From positions 225,103-289,102 of the forward strand of contig JAXGMN010000014.1 of assembly GCA_040768665.1 (NCBI GenBank): DNA of 64,000 bases, given 5' to 3'. Both the position numbers and the translations under genes were made by a program. The notes beneath the pieces were generated by a model, which worked only from the letters and a program-made list of their open reading frames with translations, was not told where the DNA came from and searched no databases. The stretch is from JABWBD01 sp040768665 (GTDB lineage: Bacteria > Planctomycetota > Planctomycetia > Pirellulales > Thermoguttaceae). Position 1 is the stretch's first letter, and every line of letters begins with the position of its first letter. Below, piece by piece: positions 16,590 to 25,500 of this stretch.

Positions 16590-18853
16590 TTTACGGGACG
16601 TAACGGGCTTCGGGAGATGACAAATTTCTTGCGGCCCGCCGCTGAAGCGAAGTCGACGGTGGCCTGTCGTTTGGGGCCGTTGCCGCTCAACGCAATCACC
16701 CGGCCAAGGCCGTATTCCGGGTGGCGAACGATCATGCCCTGCCGGAAATCGTCGGAGTTGGCCGCCGGGGAGGTTCCTCCGTTTGCCATCTCGGCGGCGG
16801 TGACCAATTTTGGGACGGTCCCGCCGTTCGCGTGTCGAGAGGTTTGATTCGTACGCGGGGCGGGAACCGGAGCCTGGTAATAGCATCGGTCTTCCGAATC
16901 GCCGTCTGCGAAGGGATCGCAGGCGGACGAAGCCAACTCGTGGACCTCCATCTCGCCGCGCGGCAGCTCCATGAGGAAGGGGCTTGGGACCGTCATCTTT
17001 CGCTGGCCGCGGAAGTCGCGGTAGGCCGACATGCTGATCTGGAGCTGCTCGCGGGCGCGGGTGATGCCGACGAACATCAGTCGCCGCTCCTCTTCGAGCT
17101 GATCGGGTTGCTGGCGACTTCGCTCGTGCGGCAGGAGGCCCTCCTCGACGGCGACGAGGTACACGACGGGGAATTCGAGCCCCTTGGAGGCATGCAGGGT
17201 CATCAAGGTGACACGGTCGGTCTCCACCTCCCAGTCGTCGGTGTCGTTGACAAGGCTTGTCTCCTCGAGGAATTCCTCCAGAGGTCGCTCGTGATGGTTG
17301 CGCTCGTCGAATTCCCGCGCCACGGTGAGCAATTCCTCGATGTTGGCCAGACGCTGCTGGTCTTCTTCATCCTCGGCGTGCTCGAACTGCTGTTTGTATC
17401 CGGTTTCGTTCAGCACGTACCCGAGCGTCTCCTCGACCGGGCCCGCGGCCATCGGGATGAGCCGGTCAAACAGCGCGACGAAACCGGCAACCTGGCAGAT
17501 GGCCCGCTTATTGAGCGACTCGATCCGGTGGCACTCGCGAGCCGCGTCGATCAGCGGCAGTCCGTGTGCCAAGGCGTAGTCGCCGACCCGAGCGAGCGTG
17601 GTTTTCCCGATGCCGCGGGCCGGCGTGTTGATCACGCGAAGCAGGGCAATGTCGTCGTGGGGATTGTTGAGCAGGCGGAGATAGGCGAGGGTGTCGCGGA
17701 TCTCTTTGCGGTCGAAAAAGGCCACGCCGTTGACCACCTGGTTAGGAATGCCCTGCTCGCGGAGCGCCAGCTCCAGTGCCCGGGAAAGGGCGTTCACGCG
17801 ATAGAAGATGGCAAAATCGCGTGGTCGCCGGCGGCCCGCATGAATGTCGTCGGCGATCCGCGCGGCGATCCCCCGGGCCTCTTCCTTCTGGGTGGGATAA
17901 ACAACGAGTCGGACCGGCGCACCTTCGCCATTCTCGGTGTAGAGGTCTTTTTGTTTGCGCTTGACGTTATGCGCGATCAACTGTGAGGCGACGCGGAGAA
18001 TCCGCTGGGTGCTGCGGTAGTTGCGTTCCAGGCGCACGACACGAACCGCGGGGAAGTCTCTTTCGAACTCGAGGATGTTGTTGAGGTTCGCCCCGCGCCA
18101 ACCGTAGATCGACTGGTCGGGATCGCCGGTGACGGCCAGATTGGGATGGTCGATGGACAGCGCTCGTGCGATGGCGTATTGCGCAAGGTTGGTGTCTTGG
18201 TACTCGTCGACCAGGATATAGCGGTACCGCTCGTCGAGGCTTCGCCGGACCTCGGGGTTCTCGCGCAGCAGGGTGGCGGCGTGGAGGAGCAAGTCGTCGA
18301 AATCCGCCGCATTGGCCTTGCGGAGCTGCTCTTGGTATGCGGGATAGACCCGCTTGACCAAAGCCCCGAGTGGATACCCCGGGCGGGGGTCGTACTCGTC
18401 GGCGGTGATGAGGTTGTTCTTGGACCAACTGATCGCGTGAGCGAGATTATCGGGCGTGAAGTGGGCCAAGTCGACTTTGGCTCGGCCGATCGCCCGCCGG
18501 AGTGCGCGACCACCGTCTTCGGTGTCGTAGATTGTGTAGTTTTCCTGAATGCCGATAAACGACGCATATTTCCTGAGCAGCCTGGCGCAGAAGCGGTGGT
18601 AGGTGCCCATCCAGACGGCATGTCCGGGAACGAGCCGCTCGAGTCGGGCTCGCATTTCGTCGGCGGCCTTGTTGGTGAAGGTGAGCGCGAGGATTTGTTG
18701 GCCGGGTATGCCCAGCTCGAGCAAGTGGGCGATTCGGTGCGTGATCACCCGCGTTTTCCCGCTGCCCGGTCCAGCCAGGATCAACAAGGGTCCGTCGACA
18801 TGCTCGACGGCTTGGCGCTGCGCCGGGGTGAGTCCTTCCACAAGATGATGCAA
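16586..18853 (-). CDS. uvrD: ATP-dependent DNA helicase UvrD/PcrA
   Basis: 755 residues of superfamily 1A helicase, which unwinds DNA 3' to 5' in nucleotide excision and mismatch repair and at stalled forks. Walker A 'AGPGSGKT' is at 27-34, 'LALTFTNKAADEM' is motif Ia, 'VDEYQDTN' is Walker B, 'GDPDQSIYGWRGA' motif III, and 'TLMTLHASKGLEFPVVYL' near 555 motif V; the C-terminal tail ends with a Tudor-like region. The start is set at TTG 18853: AGGAGG ends seven bases upstream and the conserved 'LTPAQRQAV' begins at once. A longer frame to ATG 18910 has no better signal. The downstream cupin is translationally coupled. Confidence 0.92.
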   Translation of the reverse strand: MHHLVEGLTPAQRQAVEHVDGPLLILAGPGSGKTRVITHRIAHLLELGIPGQQILALTFTNKAADEMRARLERLVPGHAVWMGTYHRFCARLLRKYASFIGIQENYTIYDTEDGGRALRRAIGRAKVDLAHFTPDNLAHAISWSKNNLITADEYDPRPGYPLGALVKRVYPAYQEQLRKANAADFDDLLLHAATLLRENPEVRRSLDERYRYILVDEYQDTNLAQYAIARALSIDHPNLAVTGDPDQSIYGWRGANLNNILEFERDFPAVRVVRLERNYRSTQRILRVASQLIAHNVKRKQKDLYTENGEGAPVRLVVYPTQKEEARGIAARIADDIHAGRRRPRDFAIFYRVNALSRALELALREQGIPNQVVNGVAFFDRKEIRDTLAYLRLLNNPHDDIALLRVINTPARGIGKTTLARVGDYALAHGLPLIDAARECHRIESLNKRAICQVAGFVALFDRLIPMAAGPVEETLGYVLNETGYKQQFEHAEDEEDQQRLANIEELLTVAREFDERNHHERPLEEFLEETSLVNDTDDWEVETDRVTLMTLHASKGLEFPVVYLVAVEEGLLPHERSRQQPDQLEEERRLMFVGITRAREQLQISMSAYRDFRGQRKMTVPSPFLMELPRGEMEVHELASSACDPFADGDSEDRCYYQAPVPAPRTNQTSRHANGGTVPKLVTAAEMANGGTSPAANSDDFRQGMIVRHPEYGLGRVIALSGNGPKRQATVDFASAAGRKKFVISRSPLRPVK

Positions 18854-18995
18854 AACGGGGCCTCCTTGCGAGACATGGTCGGGCGAGGGCGGCGAGAAGT
18901 CTTGGCACACAAACGGTTTGGCGGTTATTGCCAGCGTTCAATATACGGGCTATCGAGAGAAATGGCACACCCCGAGGGTGGGCTGATAAAAACTT

Positions 18996-19083
18996 GATAA
19001 AAACGGGGACAGGCACCGCAACTAATAGCGGTTTAGCCAGAGCGACCACACAAGATGTTGCGGAGCCAGTCCCCGTTTTTATC
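18996..19083. repeat. Imperfect palindrome GGGGACAGGCACC/GGAGCCAGTCCCC, copy A
   Basis: Arms at 18996-19022 and 19057-19083 are 27 bp long with two mismatches, enclosing a 34-base loop. The mismatches (A opposite A in an RNA hairpin) are in the same two places in the other copies. The palindrome extends outward: GGGCTGATAAAAA at about 18980 pairs with TTTTTATCAGCCC at 19076. It fills part of the 435-bp divergent space 18854-19288 between the helicase and the alpha-CTD-like gene. Confidence 0.93.
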
Positions 19084-19088
19084 AGCCC

Positions 19089-19134
19089 ACCCCGAGGGCG
19101 GCCTGACGAAAAAAGAGGGGACAGGCACCATCGC
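19089..19134. repeat. Half copy of the GGGGACAGGCACC element
   Basis: Six bp after copy A the flank CACCCCGAGGG recurs (also at 18969), followed by CCTGACGAAAAAAG and the left arm AGGGGACAGGCACC without any matching right arm. This looks like a partial duplication or a truncated second insertion. The remaining 19135-19288 carries the promoter candidate and ribosome site of the next gene. Confidence 0.8.
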
Positions 19135-19190
19135 AAGAAAGGGGGGGCGGGGCGTGCAGATACACCCGTACTATGCAAGCTTGACAGTTG

Positions 19191-19199
19191 TGATATACT
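19191..19199 (+). promoter_or_regulatory. Candidate extended -10 promoter
   Basis: TGATATACT has the TG-n motif one base before a TATACT hexamer, about 90 bp ahead of the alpha-CTD-like gene. No good -35 box lies at 17 bp; a TTGACA at 19181 is too close to act with this -10. Confidence 0.4.
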
Positions 19200-19288
19200 G
19201 TGCGGTTACCGGTGGGAGGGCCCATCGCGAGCGGCTGCGAGCCGCTGGTGGACAAAAGAAGGACCTGTTATTTTTTGGGAGGGATCCC

Positions 19289-19579
19289 ATGAAAACCCGA
19301 ATTCCTCTGAGCACTGTAAGGAACGACGCCGACGACCTGCGAGAAAAGCTGGAAATGAGCACGGCAGAAATCGGGCTCTCGGTCCGCACGACCAATTGCC
19401 TCGAAGAGCGTGGGATTTTTACCGTGCAGGACCTACTGAACTGCACCCGCGCGGATCTTCTGGGCATATCGAATTTCGGCGAAAAGACGCTGGAGGAAGT
19501 CTTCAAGGCTTTGGAAGGCATAGGCTTCTATCGGAAGTCGCGAGAGCCGGTTTCCACGGAAGCGGTACGTGTCGGTTGA
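19289..19579 (+). CDS. Stand-alone RNA polymerase alpha C-terminal-domain-like protein
   Basis: 96 residues that are essentially one alpha-CTD (residues 25-82) with short tails and no N-terminal assembly domain. The DNA-contact residues of E. coli alpha-CTD can be matched: R265 to R33 in 'SVRTTNCLEE', N268 to N36, N294 to N62, G296 to G64 and K298 to K66 in 'NFGEKTLEEV'. In RNA polymerase this helix-hairpin-helix-like domain binds UP elements and activators. A free copy could compete for UP elements or link other factors to DNA. ATG 19289 has GGGAGGGA just upstream. It precedes a membrane-protein/ATPase set with about 100 bp of space, so a common operon is possible. Confidence 0.85.
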   Translation: MKTRIPLSTVRNDADDLREKLEMSTAEIGLSVRTTNCLEERGIFTVQDLLNCTRADLLGISNFGEKTLEEVFKALEGIGFYRKSREPVSTEAVRVG

Positions 19580-19680
19580 GCGTAAGCCGAGAACCTGCCG
19601 TTCGATTACCGAGCCAGAGCGGTCGCCGCGTGGCCACTTCGAGCAGGGCGGTACTGCGCCCCGTCCGGAGGAGACGCACT

Positions 19681-20988
19681 TTGGCTGCGAGAATCCGCAT
19701 TTACGAGAAAAAACGCGGCCACCGGCGCACGGGATCCGCCAAGGCGGGGAGTGCGGGCGAGGCGATCTTCTTTACCACTTTTTTTCTGCTGGGTTGCATC
19801 GGCTTGGCGGGCCTGGTCGCCTCGTTCGTCATTCCCGAGTGGCGCGCGACGAACCAGTTCGTGCCACACACGTGCACCGTACTCGACGCGCGAGTAGGAC
19901 AGATTCAGCGGGAAGGAAGGCCATTTTATCGGCCGGAGATTCAGGTCAAATATGCGATCGAGGGCGAGACCTATGTCGCATGGACGTATGACGTCCATAG
20001 CGTCCGGGGCAATGGCTATTCGGCCGACCGATCCGATGCCGAGGCGGTCCTGAACCGGTACCAAGCCGGCCGGGAGTATCGTTGTTGGTACGACCCGACC
20101 GACCGGACTACGGCAGTGTTGGTTCGCGGCTTGCAGTGGTGGGTATGGCTGACCTTTGCGGTGCCGGCCTCACTTGTGATGATCGGCGGCGGGGGCCTGG
20201 CATACAGCGTTTTCAGTTGGGGCAAGTCCGACGAGCGCCGCTGCGCCCTGGTCCGCAAGGCCGCGAGCCTGGCAGCGTTTGAGCCGACGGACGGAGGTCA
20301 GGATTATCCCAATGTGCCCAGCATCGCCGAAGTGGTCGACAGCCCGGGTACGACCCTTCGCTACCGATTGCCGATGGCGGTATCGCCGCTGTGGGCCCTG
20401 GGAGCGGCATTGGCCGCCTGCCTGTTTTGGAACGGCATCGTTGCGGTCTTCGTTGCTTTCGAGGTAAGTTCCCATCTGTCCGGAAACCCGAACTGGTTCT
20501 TGACGCTGCTGCTCGTTCCTTTTGTGCTGGTCGGCGTGGCGCTCGTTCTTTTCTTTTTTCGGCAGCTTCTGGTGACGACCGGGATCGGTCCGACAATCAT
20601 CGAAGTCTCCGACCACCCGCTCTATCCCGGTGGGCAATACCGGCTTTTTCTCTCGCAGACCGGGAGGCTCCGATTCAATGCCTTGGAGATGACGCTGGTC
20701 TGCGAGGAGGAAGCCACGTTTCGCCATGGCACCGACACCCGCACGGAGACTCGCCGGGTATTCGAGCGCTCGCTGTTCCGCCGGGAGGGCTTCGAGGTGC
20801 ACCGCGGTTTTCCTTATGAAAGCCTGTGCACTCTGGATATTCCCTTGGACGCTATGCATTCGTTCAAGTCGCAGCACAATGAAGTGAACTGGAAAGTGAT
20901 CGTGCGGGGCAACGTGGCAAGGTGGCCCGACTACGAACGGAGCTTTCCAATCATTGTCTATCCCGCCAGCGAAAGGGAGCATCGATGA
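19681..20988 (+). CDS. DUF3592-type membrane protein
   Basis: 435 residues from TTG 19681, which has GGAGGAG seven bases upstream; the frame stays open far upstream without homology. One helix lies near 25-50, then an extracytoplasmic DUF3592-like beta domain ('HTCTVLDARVGQIQREGRPFYRPEIQVKYAIEGETYVAWTY' is the hallmark, followed by 'YRCWYDPTD'), then helices near 150-170, 240-265 and 280-305, and a C-terminal soluble domain of about 130 residues. The function of the family is unknown. It overlaps the next gene by ATGA; the C-terminal part and the following arrestin-like protein may form one unit. Confidence 0.78.
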   Translation: MAARIRIYEKKRGHRRTGSAKAGSAGEAIFFTTFFLLGCIGLAGLVASFVIPEWRATNQFVPHTCTVLDARVGQIQREGRPFYRPEIQVKYAIEGETYVAWTYDVHSVRGNGYSADRSDAEAVLNRYQAGREYRCWYDPTDRTTAVLVRGLQWWVWLTFAVPASLVMIGGGGLAYSVFSWGKSDERRCALVRKAASLAAFEPTDGGQDYPNVPSIAEVVDSPGTTLRYRLPMAVSPLWALGAALAACLFWNGIVAVFVAFEVSSHLSGNPNWFLTLLLVPFVLVGVALVLFFFRQLLVTTGIGPTIIEVSDHPLYPGGQYRLFLSQTGRLRFNALEMTLVCEEEATFRHGTDTRTETRRVFERSLFRREGFEVHRGFPYESLCTLDIPLDAMHSFKSQHNEVNWKVIVRGNVARWPDYERSFPIIVYPASEREHR

Positions 20989-21386
20989 GCGAACCGAGCA
21001 TCGCGATACGCTTCCATGCCAACGGCCGCGCCTTTCATCCCGGGGAGGAAATCTCAGGAGAATACCGCTTCGACGGCTTGCTGCCCGAGGAGGTCAAGGC
21101 GATCGAAGTCTCCGTCCTGTGGTATACGGACGGGAAGGGCGACACCGACATGGCCGTCCACGATTTCCGTCGCATTTCGGCGGAAGACGGCGATTGGATC
21201 GATCCCCGGCGGGCCGGCACATTTCGCGCGGTACTTCCGAACAGCCCCTTGAGCTACGACGGCGCGATCTTGAAGCTCAAGTGGTGCGTGCGGGTGCGAG
21301 CGTATCTCGGCCGCGCCAGAGAGATTGTGGGCGAGTTGCCTTTCCGGCTCGGCACGGTACCTCCTGCTCGAGTGGCGGCCTCGTGA
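20985..21386 (+). CDS. Hypothetical protein, arrestin-like beta-fold candidate
   Basis: 133 residues, all beta in pattern, with 'GRAFHPGEEISGEYRF', 'KAIEVSVLWYTDGKG' and 'LSYDGAILKLKWCVRVRAYL', which resembles arrestin-like N-terminal sandwiches (bacterial relatives of the spore/vacuolar-sorting arrestin folds). No enzyme motif is visible. ATGA overlap with the membrane gene in front and TGATG overlap with the ATPase gene behind suggest the three proteins work together at the membrane. Confidence 0.65.
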   Translation: MSEPSIAIRFHANGRAFHPGEEISGEYRFDGLLPEEVKAIEVSVLWYTDGKGDTDMAVHDFRRISAEDGDWIDPRRAGTFRAVLPNSPLSYDGAILKLKWCVRVRAYLGRAREIVGELPFRLGTVPPARVAAS

Positions 21387-22039
21387 TGTCGCGCGACGAC
21401 TTTGCACCGGCCGCGAATCCGTTCTCTGCACGCCACATCCGCCCCGGGGCGATCGCCTACCGGTTCCCCCCCGGCGAATCGGGAAAAGCGATCGTCGACA
21501 GACTGCGGCAAGCCGGTTGGCGGGGCCAGGTGATCGGCCCTCACGGCAGCGGAAAGTCGACTTTGCTGGCCGCCATCTTGCCATTGATTGAGCGGGCAGG
21601 AATGGCCGTCTTGCTCGTCGAACTCCATGACGGAGAGCGGATGCTGCCTATCAGGTTAGACCGGACTCACGTCGCACCGCCCGCTGTCGTGGTGGTCGAC
21701 GGCTATGAGCAACTCAGTCTGTGGAGCCGGATTCGTCTTACGTGGTACTGCCGGCGCAAGGGGCTTGGACTGCTGGTTACCACGCATCGCCCACTCGGTC
21801 TGCCCATTTTGCTGCGAACGCAGGTGGACACCGGCGTGGCAAGTCAAATCGTGGGGGAGCTTCTGGGCATCGAAGCTGGGCTGGTCGACAAGGTCGAGGT
21901 GTCACGGCGGTTGGAGAGGCATGGTGGCAACCTCCGTGAGGTGCTGTTCGACCTTTACGACTGGTATGAGGACCATCGAAGATCTGAAGGAAGGAATCAG
22001 GAGGGCGACACAAGGGCAAACAACTCGCTTTGCGAATAG
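21386..22039 (+). CDS. P-loop ATPase, function unknown
   Basis: 217 residues. Walker A 'GPHGSGKST' is near 50-58 and a hydrophobic strand ending in Asp ('PAVVVVDGYEQL') is the Walker B candidate; 'LLVTTHRPLGLP' resembles a sensor segment of STAND/AAA-type or AbiEii-like ATPases. No ABC signature is present. The start ATG shares one base with the previous stop. With the DUF3592 membrane protein and arrestin-like protein it may form a membrane-linked complex powered by ATP; nothing shows its substrate. Confidence 0.7.
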   Translation: MSRDDFAPAANPFSARHIRPGAIAYRFPPGESGKAIVDRLRQAGWRGQVIGPHGSGKSTLLAAILPLIERAGMAVLLVELHDGERMLPIRLDRTHVAPPAVVVVDGYEQLSLWSRIRLTWYCRRKGLGLLVTTHRPLGLPILLRTQVDTGVASQIVGELLGIEAGLVDKVEVSRRLERHGGNLREVLFDLYDWYEDHRRSEGRNQEGDTRANNSLCE

Positions 22040-22227
22040 CCTTCGCCCACCTCCACCAGCGGTGTCCGTCGTCCGTTTCATCCGCACCGGTCACCCCTTC
22101 ATACACGTCCTGGTATGCATCCTGATAGGCGCGCACCCATCTCCTCCATTTGGCCTGCCGAAGAGGCTTGCTAGAATGCCACTGTCGGGTGTGGTGAGAC
22201 GGAGTGCCGCGTGCTGGAACTGAGAAC

Positions 22228-23928
22228 ATGGGCGAGCTGACTTCGCACGAGTTGACTTCGTTCCTCATGGGGCTTTCGGTCCTCCTGGGCAGCGCGCATT
22301 TGCTGGGGGAAATCGCTCGACGTCTTGGGCAGCCCGTCGTCATCGGAGAAATGGCAGCCGGCGTGTTGCTGGGTCCCAGTCTACTGGGATGGCTCGCACC
22401 GGGCTTACAGGCATGGTTGTTTCCGGACGCGGGCCCGGCGGCAATCGCCTTGGATGCGATCATTGTCCTGGCCGTGGCCATGTTGTTGTTGGTAGCGGGT
22501 ATGGAGGTCGATCTTTCGACGGTTTGGCGGCAGGGAGGAACGGCCTTGTCAGCGGGACTCGGCGGTGCGCTGATTCCGCTGGCGGCGGGAGCTGCAGCAG
22601 CCTGGTATGCGCCCGCGTGGTGGGGCATGCCGCCCGGTGGCTCACCGGGAGTCTTTGCAGCCTTCTTCGGGGTAGCCATGGCCGTGAGCGCACTGCCGGT
22701 GATTGCCAAGATCTTGCTCGATCTCGATCTGCTGAAGACCGATTTCGGCATGCTCACGCTCGTGGCGGCAACGCTGACCAACCTTCTGGCCTGGCTCATT
22801 TTTTCCGTGCTTGCCGGAACCGGCCACACAGAAGCTTCCTTGGCCTATACCGTTGCACTCACGGTGGGATTCGTCGGGCTGATCCTGACGGTCGGGCGGT
22901 GGCTTGCGGACCGGATGCTTCCCTGGGTGGAAGCTCATCTCGTGTGGCCTGGCGGGGTCCTTGGTTTCATCCTGGTGGTGGGATTGGCCGGCGCCGCCGT
23001 TACCGAGGCCATCGGTATCCACGCGATTTTCGGGGCTTTCCTTGCCGGCATTGCCTTGGGCGATTCCGCGCACCTGCGCGAGCATACGCGGCATATCGTC
23101 TATCGCTTCGTCGAGGGGATCCTGACGCCGATTTTCGTGGCAGGAATCGGGTTGGAAGTCAATTTTGTCGCCAACTTCCATATTGGCCTGGTGTTGCGAG
23201 TCGTTATTCTGGGCACGGCCTTGAAGGTTCTTGGCTGTTCTCTTTCGGCACGGCTGGGAGGCCTCCGCGGGATCGAGGTATGGGGTATCGGCTGGGCGCT
23301 GAATGCGCGCGGGGAGTTGGGCATTGTTCTGGGGCTCATTGCATGGCAAGCGGGCCTGATCAGTGAGCGGCTTTTTGTGGCTCTGGTGACCTTGGCTCTC
23401 GTCTCGACGGCAATGACCGGTCCGGTCTTGAAACGCCTTCTGCGCCGCGAGCGAACCTGGTCGCTGGCAGCGTTTCTCGACAGCCGTGGCTGCGCCGTGG
23501 GCCTCGATGCCGTCGATGTCCGGTCGGCGATTCGCGGCCTGGGGACGCTCGCTGCACAACGAGCCGGACTCGATTCCGAGCAGGTGGTCGCGGCAGTGAT
23601 GGAACGAGAAAGGATGATGGGAACCGGTCTGGGGCACGGTGTGGCGGTCCCGCACGCACGCCTTGCCGGCCTGCGCAGCCCGGTCGTCGTTCTGGGGACC
23701 GTCCCGCACGGCGTCGACTTCGAAAGTCTCGACGGCGAACCCGTTCACCTGGTCTTTCTTATTCTCACACCGGAGTCGGATCCGGGCTCGCAGATCCAGA
23801 TACTCCGCGAGATCGCCCGCCTTATCCATGATCCGGCGGTGCGCGAGGAGGCGGTGGCATCCCGGTCGGCCGTCGCGCTGTTGGCAGCGCTCCGAGTCGC
23901 GGATGCGATTCGGAAGTCGAACGAGTGA
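22228..23928 (+). CDS. CPA2-type cation antiporter fused to PTS EIIA domain
   Basis: 566 residues from ATG 22228 (GTG 22204 is an alternative). Residues 10-405 form a monovalent cation:proton antiporter with about 12 helices ('QPVVIGEMAAGVLLGPSLLG' and 'FLAGIALGD' are family signatures). Residues 415-560 are a PTS EIIA domain of the fructose/mannitol/nitrogen type, with the phosphoryl-acceptor His at 476 in 'GHGVAVPHARL'. Phosphorylation of that domain would let the PTS state control ion flux. At the helix-5 site where antiporters usually have Asp, the sequence reads 'LTNLLAW' (T183-N184). The gene precedes fumarase, which is convergent. Confidence 0.85.
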   Translation: MGELTSHELTSFLMGLSVLLGSAHLLGEIARRLGQPVVIGEMAAGVLLGPSLLGWLAPGLQAWLFPDAGPAAIALDAIIVLAVAMLLLVAGMEVDLSTVWRQGGTALSAGLGGALIPLAAGAAAAWYAPAWWGMPPGGSPGVFAAFFGVAMAVSALPVIAKILLDLDLLKTDFGMLTLVAATLTNLLAWLIFSVLAGTGHTEASLAYTVALTVGFVGLILTVGRWLADRMLPWVEAHLVWPGGVLGFILVVGLAGAAVTEAIGIHAIFGAFLAGIALGDSAHLREHTRHIVYRFVEGILTPIFVAGIGLEVNFVANFHIGLVLRVVILGTALKVLGCSLSARLGGLRGIEVWGIGWALNARGELGIVLGLIAWQAGLISERLFVALVTLALVSTAMTGPVLKRLLRRERTWSLAAFLDSRGCAVGLDAVDVRSAIRGLGTLAAQRAGLDSEQVVAAVMERERMMGTGLGHGVAVPHARLAGLRSPVVVLGTVPHGVDFESLDGEPVHLVFLILTPESDPGSQIQILREIARLIHDPAVREEAVASRSAVALLAALRVADAIRKSNE

Positions 23929-24006
23929 GCGGCGAAACTCGAAATCTCGATTCGGCCGAGAACCTATCCCAAGACGGCCGGGGACGCCCCAATTCGCGGA
24001 CGAGCA

Positions 24007-24030
24007 GGTCCTCAGGGCAGGACCCCCTTT
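24007..24030. terminator. Possible terminator hairpin between convergent genes
   Basis: GGTCCT and AGGACC form a six-bp stem with a six-base loop, followed by CCCCCTTT on the plus strand. It lies between the convergent antiporter and fumarase genes. The stem is short and the T-run poor. Confidence 0.3.
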
Positions 24031-24043
24031 CAGGAGCGACCGA

Positions 24044-25465
24044 TCACGTCGGCCGCGTCATCCGCCAGGGATCGAGAGCCTCGTTGAGTTGATCCTCCGG
24101 CAAGACATTCTTCTCCCGGCACAACTGGCGGATGGTCTTGCCGGTCTTGAACGCCTCTTTGGCCAAGGCCGCCGCGTGCTCGTAACCGATGTAAGAGTTA
24201 AGCCCGGTGACCATCGAGAGACTTTTCTCGACCGCCGCCTCACAGGCTTCGCGATTGGGCTCCATTTCGACCAGGGCAAGATCGGTGAACGCCTTGGTTC
24301 CACCGGCCAGCAACCGCACGCTTTCGAGCACCGCGTGGCCCATCACGGGCATCATGATATTGAGCTGAAACTGACCGCCGGCGGCCCCGGAGACGGCGAT
24401 GGTCTGATCGTTTCCCATCACACGAGCAGCGACCTGCATCAGGCTTTCGCACATCACCGGGTTGACCTTGCCGGGCATGATCGAACTGCCGGGCTGCAGG
24501 TCGGGAAGCTTGATTTCGTAGAACCCGCAGCGCGGCCCCGACGAGAGCCAGCGGATGTTGTTGGCCACATTGAACAACGTTGAGGCAATGGCCCGCAACT
24601 GTCCGTGGCACTCCACCAAGGCGTCGCGCTGGGCATTGGCTTCGAAATGATCGACCGCCTCGACAAACGGGATTCCCGTCTCCCGGGCGAGAATCTCGCT
24701 CGTGCGGCGGCCGAATTGCGGGTGCGTGTTAATGCCGCTGCCGACCGCCGTGCCGCCGACCGGCAATTCCAGGACCGCTTGCTGCGCTCGGCGAGCTCGC
24801 TGGACGGACAGTTCCAACTGCCGTGCCAGGCCGCCGATCTCCTGGCCGAGCGCCAGCGGTGTGGCGTCGGCGAGGTGCGTGCGGCCGATCTTGAGCACAT
24901 CGCTCCACTGGTCCGCCTTGGTTGCGAGCACGTCGCGGCAACGGTGGAGGGCAGGCAACAACTGCCGCCCGATTTCCAGGGCGGTCGCCACGTGGATGGC
25001 GGTCGGAAAGGTGTCGTTGGTGCTCTGGCCCATGTTGACGTGGTCGTTGGGATGAATCCGCTTGTCGGGTTGCATGCGGTCGCCGCCGACGAGCTCGATG
25101 GCACGGTTGGCGATGACCTCGTTGGCGTTCATATTGCTGGAAGTGCCCGAGCCGGTTTGGTAGACGTCGATGGGGAACTGATCGTCGAATTTCCCGTCGC
25201 CGACTTCGCGACAGGCGGCCAACAGGGCGTCGACCTCCGCGTCGGTGAGGGGATGCTTCCCGGTACCCGTGAGCTTTCCGAGTTCGCGGTTGGCCGTCGC
25301 GGCGGCCCATTTCACCAGACCGATTGCATGGATCAAGGCTGGCGGCAGGGTTTCGCCGGAAACGGGGAAATTCTCGACAGCCCGCTGGGTTTGGGCGCCG
25401 TAGTAGGCGCTGGCGGGGAGGCGGATCTCGCCCATCGAATCACGTTCGACACGGTGCTCGTTCAT
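24044..25465 (-). CDS. fumC: Fumarate hydratase, class II
   Basis: 473 residues, full length for the class II (iron-free) fumarase that hydrates fumarate to L-malate in the citric acid cycle. The superfamily signature 'GSSIMPGKVNP' is at 326-336 with its mobile-loop serines, 'GSGTSSNMNANEV' at 105-117 and the catalytic-base region 'GRTHLADATP' around H197. 'GYEHAAALAKEAFKTGKTIR' is characteristic of fumarases rather than aspartases, though aspartase shares much of this. Start ATG 25465 is followed directly by conserved sequence. A palindromic element lies 40 bp upstream. Confidence 0.93.
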   Translation of the reverse strand: MNEHRVERDSMGEIRLPASAYYGAQTQRAVENFPVSGETLPPALIHAIGLVKWAAATANRELGKLTGTGKHPLTDAEVDALLAACREVGDGKFDDQFPIDVYQTGSGTSSNMNANEVIANRAIELVGGDRMQPDKRIHPNDHVNMGQSTNDTFPTAIHVATALEIGRQLLPALHRCRDVLATKADQWSDVLKIGRTHLADATPLALGQEIGGLARQLELSVQRARRAQQAVLELPVGGTAVGSGINTHPQFGRRTSEILARETGIPFVEAVDHFEANAQRDALVECHGQLRAIASTLFNVANNIRWLSSGPRCGFYEIKLPDLQPGSSIMPGKVNPVMCESLMQVAARVMGNDQTIAVSGAAGGQFQLNIMMPVMGHAVLESVRLLAGGTKAFTDLALVEMEPNREACEAAVEKSLSMVTGLNSYIGYEHAAALAKEAFKTGKTIRQLCREKNVLPEDQLNEALDPWRMTRPT

Positions 25466-25500
25466 GATTGTTCCTCGCGGAGGCGGGGTGGTCCTGTTGC

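Noticed and set aside
19181..19199. TTGACA plus TATACT as a full promoter
   Set aside because: The spacer is only 7 bases; only the extended -10 part was kept as a candidate.
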